NCBI GenBank assembly: GCA_947625465.1
Contig: CANQOK010000001.1
Coordinates: 118,675-182,674, forward strand
Source: an uncultured Lachnospiraceae bacterium
GTDB lineage: Bacteria; Bacillota; Clostridia; Lachnospirales; Lachnospiraceae
DNA: 64,000 bases
Direction: 5' to 3'
Shown: positions 1 through 6,816 of the stretch, one piece after another
Position numbering within the stretch: position 1 is the first letter of the stretch
Layout: the number at the start of each line of letters is the position of its first letter
Made by a program: the position numbers and the translations under genes
The notes under the pieces: model-generated
Told to the model about the DNA's origin: nothing
Databases searched by the model: none
Seen by the model: the letters and a program-made list of their open reading frames with translations, nothing else

Positions 1-1
1 C

Positions 2-1684
2 GAAGGAGAGGCGGAGGTTACGGTTTCCGTTGTAAAATACGGAGAAACGCTGGCGGAGGCAGCGGTAAATCTGGACCGGGACGGCGTGGCTGCGGAGTTT
101 GCGGTTACCGCGCAGGAAACGGAGCCGGCTGACGTAAATACGCAGCTGGAACAGGATGAGAGCAGCGGAGACCGGGCGGGTTCCGTGTGGAAGAAATATA
201 CGGTGACGCTGCAGGCCCAAAAGGATGCGGATCAGGCTGATTTTGTGGTGTCGTTAAGCGAAGAAGGGACAGTTGCGTTTGACCAGTTCTCCATGATGCC
301 GGAGGACGCCGTACTGGGCATTTTCCGCAGGGATCTGGTAGAATTGCTGCAGGGCCTGAAGCCGGGATTTATCCGGTTCCCGGGCGGCTGTATCGTGGAA
401 GGCAACGGCCTTGCGAACCGGTATCAGTGGAAACTGACTCTGGGCAGACCGGAGGAACGGAAGTTTAACTGGAACCGCTGGGCTGTGCACAACAACAGCA
501 GTGATTTCGGATTTTCGGGTTCTTACGCGCACTATGGGCAGACTTATGGCGTAGGGTATTATGAGTATTTTCTGTTGTGCGAATATCTGGGCGCGAAGCC
601 GCTGCCGGTTATGAATGTGGGAATTGGCTGCCAGTTTATGTGTCATGAATGGGTGGAAACAGACAGCCCGGAGATGCAGCAGTATATTCAGGACGCGCTG
701 GATCTGATTGCCTTCGCCAATGAACCGGCGGACGGAAAATGGGGTGCTGTCCGGGCCGCGATGGGACATCCGGAGCCGTTTGGCCTGGAGTACCTTGGAA
801 TCGGCAATGAACAGTGGCAGACGGAAGAGGCAGATTTCTTTACCCGGTATGAGATGTTTGAACAGGCGATCCATGACGTGTATCCGGATATCAAACTGAT
901 CGGTTCGGCAGGACCGGATGTGAAAAGTGAACATTATCGGGATGCCTGGAACTGGATCCGGCCGGCAGCAGCCGTTAAGAAAAATTTTGTGTATGCAGTG
1001 GATGAACACTATTATGTCCGCCCGAAGTGGATGTATGACAACGTACATTTTTACGATCACTATGACCGCAGCGTTAAGGTATTTTCCGGCGAATATGCGG
1101 CGCATGTGCCCGGTGCGGGCGGCATGAACCAGCCGCAGACCAACAACTGGGAAGCAGGTCTGGCGGAAGCGGCATTTCTGACCGGCGTAGAACGCAATGC
1201 GGATGTGGTGGTACTGGCCTCTTACGCACCCCTGTTTGCCCGGCTGGGTTATGCGCAGTGGTCGCCCAACCTGATCTGGTTTAACGGGAAATCCTCATAC
1301 GGGACGCCGAGCTACTATGTACAGCAGGCATACAGCCTTTATCGGGGGACGCGGACTCTGCATGCGGATACCGGGCTGGACGCAGCGGCAGAAGCGCAGG
1401 AGAAGGTATACTGCAGCGTAACCGCTTCGGACGACGGCAGCGTCCTGTATGTGAAACTGGTAAACGCCGGAGATACGGAAAAGGCCGTGACGCTGACCGG
1501 CACGGATTTCAGCGTATCGGATTATCAGTGTATAAAGACCGTGGATCTGAAGGCAGATCCGGCAGTTTACAACAGGATCGGAGCGCCGGAGACATTGGTA
1601 CCCGAAATCACAGAGGGATCGGAGGCAGTTGGGGAAGTGAAGCTGCCGGCGTATAGCTTCCGGGTTTTGGTATTGGAAAAATAA
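2..1684 (+). CDS. Alpha-L-arabinofuranosidase, GH51, 3' part
   Basis: The reading frame is open from the first base, so the true start lies upstream of the window. GH51 enzymes release terminal alpha-L-arabinofuranose from arabinan and arabinoxylan. The visible part begins in a beta-rich segment and enters the catalytic barrel at GFIRFPGGCIVEG. The acid/base glutamate is in GIGNEQW (codon 809-811) and the nucleophile glutamate is in VFSGEYAAH (codon 1091-1093). The C-terminal beta-sandwich ends in a typical YSFRVLVLEK. I see no secretion signal, but the N-terminus is missing. A strong terminator follows directly. The family call is secure from the two active-site motifs; substrate preference cannot be told. 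Confidence 0.93.
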   Translation, partial: EGEAEVTVSVVKYGETLAEAAVNLDRDGVAAEFAVTAQETEPADVNTQLEQDESSGDRAGSVWKKYTVTLQAQKDADQADFVVSLSEEGTVAFDQFSMMPEDAVLGIFRRDLVELLQGLKPGFIRFPGGCIVEGNGLANRYQWKLTLGRPEERKFNWNRWAVHNNSSDFGFSGSYAHYGQTYGVGYYEYFLLCEYLGAKPLPVMNVGIGCQFMCHEWVETDSPEMQQYIQDALDLIAFANEPADGKWGAVRAAMGHPEPFGLEYLGIGNEQWQTEEADFFTRYEMFEQAIHDVYPDIKLIGSAGPDVKSEHYRDAWNWIRPAAAVKKNFVYAVDEHYYVRPKWMYDNVHFYDHYDRSVKVFSGEYAAHVPGAGGMNQPQTNNWEAGLAEAAFLTGVERNADVVVLASYAPLFARLGYAQWSPNLIWFNGKSSYGTPSYYVQQAYSLYRGTRTLHADTGLDAAAEAQEKVYCSVTASDDGSVLYVKLVNAGDTEKAVTLTGTDFSVSDYQCIKTVDLKADPAVYNRIGAPETLVPEITEGSEAVGEVKLPAYSFRVLVLEK

Positions 1685-1702
1685 GAATCATTAAGTGAAA
1701 AG

Positions 1703-1745
1703 AAAGATGCCATTCTGTAGAAAATACAGAAAAGGCATCTTTTTT
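1703..1745 (+). terminator. Intrinsic terminator after GH51 gene
   Basis: A nine-base arm AAAGATGCC pairs with GGCATCTTT, with an inner CTGTA/TACAG helix, and a T run follows. It lies 19 bases after the arabinofuranosidase stop codon. Confidence 0.9.
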
Positions 1746-1753
1746 GTCCAAAA

Positions 1754-1781
1754 CTGACACCGTAAAACGCTGTTTTATACA
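1754..1781 (+). promoter_or_regulatory. Possible promoter of the sigma factor gene
   Basis: CTGACA, a 16-base spacer and TATACA lie 24 bases upstream of the sigma factor start and just after a terminator. The match is only moderate, and the gene could instead have an ECF-type autoregulated promoter that I do not recognise. Confidence 0.35.
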
Positions 1782-1805
1782 GCAGGGAATAAAGGTGGTA
1801 CCGGT

Positions 1806-2327
1806 ATGCAGAGGAAAAGTAAGGGATTATCCTGTGAAAAAGAGTTGGAGGCCCTGGCAAAGGGAGAGACAGGTGCGCTTTCCGCCGTTTATGACAAAAT
1901 GGCAAGGAGCATTTTTGGGCTGGCCTATGGAATTACGGAAAACTATTATGATGCAGAAGATGTACTGCAGAATACGATGCTTGAACTTATAAAATATGCG
2001 GACCGATATCGGAAAGGTACGAATGCGAATGCCCTGATTCTGACAATCGCGAGGCATTTGGCAATCGATCAGCTTCGGAAACGGAAAAAAGCGGTTTCGC
2101 TGGATACGCCTGAGGCAGCAAAGATTCCGGCAGAGAAACCGGATTTGTCCGGCGTGGAAGTAATGGATCTACTGCGGGTTCTGGACGAAGAGGAGCGGCA
2201 GATATTGCTGCTGCGTCTGTATGCCCGGCTGTCCTATCAGGAAATTGCTGTGGTCATGCAGATCACCGTATTGGCGGCACAGAAACGGTATCAGCGGGTA
2301 ATCAGGAAACTTCGGAAGTATTTTTAG
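1806..2327 (+). CDS. ECF-type RNA polymerase sigma factor
   Basis: This 173-residue protein has the two-domain layout of ECF sigma factors. Region 2 spans about residues 27-94, with DAEDVLQNTMLELI and an ARHLAIDQLRKRKK end. Region 4 spans about residues 123-172, with EERQILLLRLYARLSYQEIA as the helix-turn-helix. An AAGGTGG ribosome site precedes the ATG. The next gene starts 20 bases on and encodes a single-span membrane protein, the usual arrangement of a sigma factor with its anti-sigma factor. The signal it answers to cannot be read from sequence. Region 4 reads MQITVLAAQKRYQR where VS.V.. is more usual, which may alter DNA recognition. Confidence 0.85.
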   Translation: MQRKSKGLSCEKELEALAKGETGALSAVYDKMARSIFGLAYGITENYYDAEDVLQNTMLELIKYADRYRKGTNANALILTIARHLAIDQLRKRKKAVSLDTPEAAKIPAEKPDLSGVEVMDLLRVLDEEERQILLLRLYARLSYQEIAVVMQITVLAAQKRYQRVIRKLRKYF

Positions 2328-2347
2328 AAAAAGGAGTGGAGGCCGGT

Positions 2348-3736
2348 ATGAAAAAAAAAGAAATAGGGGCGGTATTAAAACAATTAGATCAGCTGCCGCT
2401 TCCGGAAAAAGAAGAGATTCTGTCTGTATGCAGACGGTCGGAAACAGACCGGCAGACAGAGGAAAAAGAGGAATGGAATATCGTAATGCGGCGGCGTCTG
2501 AATCCGGCAGCTGTATGCGCGGCGTTTGTCTTACTGGCAGTTCTCCTGTCAGCTTACGCCATCAGCGTGCAGTATTATGGATTCTCCATCGCGGCACTGT
2601 TTGTCGGAGACGGGGAAACCGTTTCCAAAGATCTGGTTATGACGCAGGTATTTTATCAGGACGATCTTACGGAAGGAAATAAGACCATCAGCACATATTC
2701 GATTCCGGGGATCTCCTTTTATCAGGCTGAGCCGGATGACAGAGATCGGGAGGAGGCCATTACTGCGCTCGACCAGCAGCCGGATGCTGATAAAAATGAA
2801 ACGGCAGGAATTACGGACAGCAATGGAAATGTATACCAACTTGGGGTCCGGAAGACTGAAAATGGCGGCCAGTTAAATACGCTGAAGAAATACAAGGCAG
2901 ATAAACTGCTTTGGGAAGTACCGCTGGATCTGTATGGCGTAACTTTTGGTATCGTTGAAAATTATATTTATTTATACGGAAACGAACTTGGAAGCATGCA
3001 CATACTCCTCTATAATGATCTGGGAGAAAAGCTCTGGGAGAAAACCTTGGATTCCATAAGCAGAATTGGCTTTGTTCAGGCAAAAGACGGCATTCTGTGT
3101 GCTGAAAATTGCTATTCCCGGGATGGAAAATCTTATTACAGCCGATACCGGATCGATATAGGGGGAACGATTCTGGATGAAACAACCGTCGCATTGCCGG
3201 ACAATATGCTTCTTAATTCTTTTGTGCGCGAGGTAGAGATAGAAACAGACAGCGGATTCCTCTTTCGATTATTAGGCAGTGAAGATATTGCTGCCGGCTC
3301 TAAACGGGGTCAGCTGGCAAGCATAGACGCGGAAGGAAAGCAAATCCGCGTATGGGCTTATACCGCATCGGACGGCAAATATTTCTTTCAGGACGCGGCT
3401 CTGTATCATGGAAAACTCTATATCAGCGGATATATTTCCGCAAGAGCGGAATATTCGGAGAAAATCAACAGGAAAGATTATAAGGCACTGCTTCTTGTCC
3501 TCGATCCGGCTACAGGTGTGCCGCAGAATTATTATGAAGCCGCGGGCTCTTTGGGGGGAACGATTGTCTCTGATCCGGACGGTAATCTGACCTGGGAGGT
3601 AAAGAGTATTCTGGAACTCAAAAAAGAAAATCCCGATTATCGGGAAGGCGTGAGTATATATCAATATACGTTAGACGAAAATGGAGAGCTTCTGAAACAA
3701 AAGGAGATGGGGATCTATGAAGGGTTCTATGAATAA
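2348..3736 (+). CDS. Membrane protein, probable anti-sigma factor
   Basis: The protein has 462 residues. I chose the ATG at 2348 because AAGGAGTGG sits just upstream; a GTG 12 bases earlier is less likely. A cytoplasmic N-terminus of about 50 residues is followed by one membrane span (about residues 51-73) and a large outside domain of about 390 residues. That domain has short repeating beta motifs (for example NVYQLGVRK, IYLYGNELG, RGQLASIDAEGKQIR) that suggest a beta-propeller-like fold. No RsiW-type HxxxCxxC zinc motif is visible near the N-terminus. The anti-sigma role is inferred from the tight pairing with the ECF gene and from the topology. The family of the outer domain is not recognised. 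Confidence 0.6.
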   Translation: MKKKEIGAVLKQLDQLPLPEKEEILSVCRRSETDRQTEEKEEWNIVMRRRLNPAAVCAAFVLLAVLLSAYAISVQYYGFSIAALFVGDGETVSKDLVMTQVFYQDDLTEGNKTISTYSIPGISFYQAEPDDRDREEAITALDQQPDADKNETAGITDSNGNVYQLGVRKTENGGQLNTLKKYKADKLLWEVPLDLYGVTFGIVENYIYLYGNELGSMHILLYNDLGEKLWEKTLDSISRIGFVQAKDGILCAENCYSRDGKSYYSRYRIDIGGTILDETTVALPDNMLLNSFVREVEIETDSGFLFRLLGSEDIAAGSKRGQLASIDAEGKQIRVWAYTASDGKYFFQDAALYHGKLYISGYISARAEYSEKINRKDYKALLLVLDPATGVPQNYYEAAGSLGGTIVSDPDGNLTWEVKSILELKKENPDYREGVSIYQYTLDENGELLKQKEMGIYEGFYE

Positions 3737-3760
3737 CGACGGCAAATAAAAAATCCCCCC

Positions 3761-3789
3761 TTGCAACCGCCTGCCGGGATATGTACAAT
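3761..3789 (+). promoter_or_regulatory. Promoter of choloylglycine hydrolase gene
   Basis: TTGCAA, a 17-base spacer and TACAAT lie 38 bases before the start codon, in the short gap after the membrane protein gene. Confidence 0.65.
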
Positions 3790-3827
3790 AGAGCTAAGAA
3801 AACTGAAATGGGAGGGCTGCTTGACGT

Positions 3828-4802
3828 ATGTGTACAGCAATTACTTATCAAACCAAGAATCATTATTTTGGACGGAATATGGATCTGGAGTATTCCTATC
3901 ATGAAACGGTGACCATAACCCCGAGAAATTATCCGTTCTTTTTCCGAAAAATGGGAGAAATACGGACGCATTACGCTATGATCGGCATGGCTTATGTGTC
4001 GGACAATTATCCGTTATATTATGAGGCGGTCAATGAAAAAGGACTGGGCGTAGCCGGACTGAATTTCCCGGGATACGCGGATTATAAGCCGGAGGCGGAA
4101 GGAAAGGACAATATTTCGCCGTTTGAATTGGTGCCGTGGCTTCTGTGTCAGTGCGAAACCATTGCGGAAGTGAAAGAAAAACTGGAGCGGATCAATCTGG
4201 TAAAGATCAATTTCAGCGAGCAGCTGCCGCTGTCACCGCTGCACTGGATGATTTCCGATAAAAACGAATCCATTACCGTAGAATCGTTAAAAGACGGCCT
4301 GCATGTGCATGACAATCCGGTCGGCCTGCTTACCAATAATCCGCCGTTTGAGACGCAGCTGTTCCATTTAATTAACTATATGAATCTGTCTACGGAGCCG
4401 GCGGAAAACCGGTTTGCCAAATGCCTGAATCTAGAACCCTACAGCCGCGGCATGGGCGCTATGGGACTGCCAGGCGATTTGTCTTCGGAATCCCGGTTTG
4501 TAAAAGCGGCGTTTACCAAGTTGAATTCCGTTTGCGGAGAATCCGAGTCAGAAAGCATCAGCCAGTTTTTCCACATTTTGGGTTCTGTTGCCCAGCAGCG
4601 GGGCTGTGTGCATATGGGCGGCGGCAAATATGAGATCACCCTGTACAGCTCCTGCTGCAATATGGATCGCGGCATTTATTATTATACCACCTATGAAAAC
4701 AGCCAGATCACGGGCGTGGATATGCACCGGGAAGATCTGGACGGCAGCCAGCTGATCTCTTATCCGCTGGTAGAAGGACAGCGGATAAGAATGATGAATT
4801 AG
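3828..4802 (+). CDS. Choloylglycine hydrolase family protein
   Basis: A 324-residue N-terminal nucleophile amidohydrolase of the bile salt hydrolase / penicillin V acylase family. Removal of Met1 would expose the catalytic Cys2. The other known catalytic residues fall where bile salt hydrolases have them: Arg16 and Asp19 in GRNMD, Asn79 in GLNFPGYADY, Asn170 or Asn171 in LLTNNPPF and Arg223 in SESRF. The segment SPFELVPWLL is also typical of bile salt hydrolases. Such enzymes cleave the amide bond of conjugated bile acids in the cytoplasm. GGGAGGG precedes the ATG with wide spacing. Its stop codon overlaps the stop of the convergent gene by four bases. Whether it prefers bile salts, penicillin V or acyl-homoserine lactones cannot be decided here. 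Confidence 0.88.
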   Translation: MCTAITYQTKNHYFGRNMDLEYSYHETVTITPRNYPFFFRKMGEIRTHYAMIGMAYVSDNYPLYYEAVNEKGLGVAGLNFPGYADYKPEAEGKDNISPFELVPWLLCQCETIAEVKEKLERINLVKINFSEQLPLSPLHWMISDKNESITVESLKDGLHVHDNPVGLLTNNPPFETQLFHLINYMNLSTEPAENRFAKCLNLEPYSRGMGAMGLPGDLSSESRFVKAAFTKLNSVCGESESESISQFFHILGSVAQQRGCVHMGGGKYEITLYSSCCNMDRGIYYYTTYENSQITGVDMHREDLDGSQLISYPLVEGQRIRMMN

Positions 4803-5605
4803 CAGATTCGTTCGGAACTGAATGAATCATGATACAGCGGATTCCAGGGCAGTTCTCCTGTCAGATTGGCAGGAAACTGCCGGATCAGAGAAACCGCGTC
4901 GGGGATGGCATTGTGATAGAGGCTCGCAAGCTGCCGGCTGCTGGCACTGCATTTGGGATCAGGCGTGAGATTGACCATCAGTCCTTTTCCTTTTTTATAA
5001 AGTCCGCAAATGGCAAACAGCGTATACAGAAAATAACGCTTCGGCTTATAAGGCGCGATCAGTAGATCGCTGTAGAAAATAAAGGATCTGCAGGCTTTCA
5101 GGATCTGCGCTTCCCCGATGCCGTCAAAAAAGTGGGAGATCACCCGCGCAGACTCCGGCGTTGGCTTGATATGGCGCAACAGACGGTGCGTCAAAGGATT
5201 CTTCCCGTCGTGAACCATTAACATCCGGTCAAACTCTGTTTCAATCTCAGTGTGACTGACATGGCTGGCGGCAATATAGTCCCGGATATAACCGTGACAG
5301 GCCCGGTCAAGGGCAAAATGGCAGATAAAACCATATAAATAAGCAAGGTGCGCGTCCCGGCAATCGCAGTCCCGGAGAACTCTGCCCGCATGGGTAAAGA
5401 AATCCAGGGCTGCTTTTTTATGCATTCCGTAACCGGTTCGATTGACAAAGTTGGGAATGAGCGGGTGATAGTAAAATAACAGGTCCGGTCCGTGCAGACC
5501 GATCTGATATAAGTCCATGTAAGGGCTGATCTGTTGCTGCAGTTCCACAGGCAGCTGTTTAAAAACCTGCTGTCCAAATCGATAATGTGCGTAAGATGCG
5601 GGCAT
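4799..5605 (-). CDS. Zinc-dependent phospholipase C family protein
   Basis: The 268-residue protein starts MPASYAHYRFG after a GGAGGAA ribosome site. It carries the widely spaced histidines and aspartates of the zinc-dependent phospholipase C / S1-P1-like helical fold: GLHGPDLLFYYH, FTHAGRVL, and GFICHFALDRACHGY with the HxxxDxxxH pattern. No signal peptide is visible, so it may be cytoplasmic and its substrate need not be a phospholipid. The gene is convergent with the choloylglycine hydrolase gene and the two stops overlap by four bases, leaving no room for a terminator between them. Proteins of this type are common and uncharacterised in Lachnospiraceae. Confidence 0.78.
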   Translation of the reverse strand: MPASYAHYRFGQQVFKQLPVELQQQISPYMDLYQIGLHGPDLLFYYHPLIPNFVNRTGYGMHKKAALDFFTHAGRVLRDCDCRDAHLAYLYGFICHFALDRACHGYIRDYIAASHVSHTEIETEFDRMLMVHDGKNPLTHRLLRHIKPTPESARVISHFFDGIGEAQILKACRSFIFYSDLLIAPYKPKRYFLYTLFAICGLYKKGKGLMVNLTPDPKCSASSRQLASLYHNAIPDAVSLIRQFPANLTGELPWNPLYHDSFSSERIC

Positions 5606-5735
5606 AAATTCCTCCGATCCGGAGCGCTGTTGTCTCCGTTTTCAATGATTTCTGTATTTTATCTTACCACACTTCCGAAAAAATAAATACTCCATATTAT
5701 AATTAGGGAACAGTATTTTTTAGGAGGATGCTATT

Positions 5736-6584
5736 ATGGCAGTAAAAATCATGTTAGACGCCGGGCATGCTGGCCTTTATAATCAGAGCCCGGTTTATTC
5801 ATCATATTATGAGTCAAAAATGACTTGGAAGCTTCAAACTTATTTAAAGACAGAATTGGGCAAATACGGATTTACGGTAGGTACGACTCGGACCAGCCAG
5901 ACAAGCGATCTGGAAGTATATAAGCGGGGAACTATGGGAAAGGGATACGACCTGCTGCTTTCCCTGCACAGCAACGCCACCGCGGCCAGACAGGATGAGA
6001 CGGATTATCCGGTGGCGTATGCGCCGTTTGACAAAAAGGCGGATGCCCTGGGGCTTGAACTGGCCAAAGCGGTGGAACGCACCATGCAGACTAAGCAAAA
6101 AGGGAGAGTCAGCCACAGAACCTATGAAAACGGAGGCGTGACCTATAACTATTACGGTGTGATCCGCGGTGCCGCTTCCGTAGGCGTGCCGGCCATTATC
6201 CTGGAACACAGCTTTCACACCAATCCGGCAGCGGCCAAATGGCTGTCCGCAGACGCCAATCTGAAGAAACTGGCAGAGGCGGAAGCGGCCGTATTGGCAG
6301 CCTATTACGGTCAGACCAAAAAAACGGAAGACAAGGCAGAACCGGCAAAACCGGAAAAGAAAGATACGTTTTACCGGGTACAGGCCGGCGCGTATTCCAA
6401 AAAGGCAAACGCTCAAAAAGCATTAGAGAATCTGAAAAAAAGAGGGGTTTCCGCTATTATCGTACAGGAAGGAAAACTGTTTAAGCTGCAGGCCGGCGCT
6501 TTCACTAAAAAAGAGAATGCGGACGCGATGGTGGCAAAGCTAAAGAAAGTCGGGGTGGAAGCGTTTATCCGGCAGAATTCGTAA
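5736..6584 (+). CDS. N-acetylmuramoyl-L-alanine amidase with SPOR domain, CwlC-like
   Basis: A 282-residue Amidase_3 protein. Zinc ligands are His11 (DAGHAG), Glu26 (YYESKM) and His78 (SLHSNA); the catalytic glutamate is Glu157 in ILEHSFH. A Lys/Glu/Pro linker at about residues 190-211 leads to a C-terminal SPOR region with two halves, YRVQAGAYSKKANAQKA and FKLQAGAFTKKENADAM, which bind denuded glycan strands. There is no signal peptide. The same layout is found in Bacillus CwlC, which is made in the mother cell and helps lyse it at the end of sporulation. A strong AGGAGG lies at the start. Upstream are both a TATAAT and an overlapping CATATTATA that fits a SigK-type -10. The amidase assignment is firm; the sporulation role is inference. 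Confidence 0.88.
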   Translation: MAVKIMLDAGHAGLYNQSPVYSSYYESKMTWKLQTYLKTELGKYGFTVGTTRTSQTSDLEVYKRGTMGKGYDLLLSLHSNATAARQDETDYPVAYAPFDKKADALGLELAKAVERTMQTKQKGRVSHRTYENGGVTYNYYGVIRGAASVGVPAIILEHSFHTNPAAAKWLSADANLKKLAEAEAAVLAAYYGQTKKTEDKAEPAKPEKKDTFYRVQAGAYSKKANAQKALENLKKRGVSAIIVQEGKLFKLQAGAFTKKENADAMVAKLKKVGVEAFIRQNS

Positions 6585-6610
6585 ATGCTCTGCTATGGAA
6601 AATAAAGGAC

Positions 6611-6639
6611 TTGCATCAATATTTTTTTTATGATAGAAT
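6611..6639 (+). promoter_or_regulatory. Promoter upstream of the polysaccharide locus
   Basis: TTGCAT, a 17-base spacer and TAGAAT lie in the gap after the amidase gene. It leaves a leader of about 170 bases before the dehydratase gene at 6817. Confidence 0.6.
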
Positions 6640-6741
6640 GTAAAAGCAATTATGAAAATTGCTTGTCAACGACATTATTGCATAAAGAGTGAGATGTGTT
6701 ATGAAAAAGTTAAAGGAACAGTTGAGGACAGAAAGATAAAG

Positions 6742-6764
6742 ACGGAGGGGTTATACCCCTTCGT
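6742..6764 (+). promoter_or_regulatory. Leader hairpin before dehydratase gene
   Basis: ACGGAGGGGT, a three-base loop and ACCCCTTCGT form a ten-pair stem with one G-T pair. An outer GACAG/CTGTC (6727-6731 with 6772-6776) could extend it. No clean T run follows, so it is not a standard terminator. It also lies just after a 12-codon open frame that begins at an ATG near 6701. It could be an attenuator or a binding site for the LoaP protein encoded downstream. Confidence 0.45.
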
Positions 6765-6816
6765 TCTTGTGCTGTCAAATACAGATGAGAGTGTTAAGTG
6801 AAAAGGAGACTGTCAG

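Noticed and set aside
254..1105. A 283-codon open frame on the minus strand inside the GH51 gene
   Set aside because: Shadow of a well-supported gene; the translation has no recognisable domain, ribosome site or neighbour.
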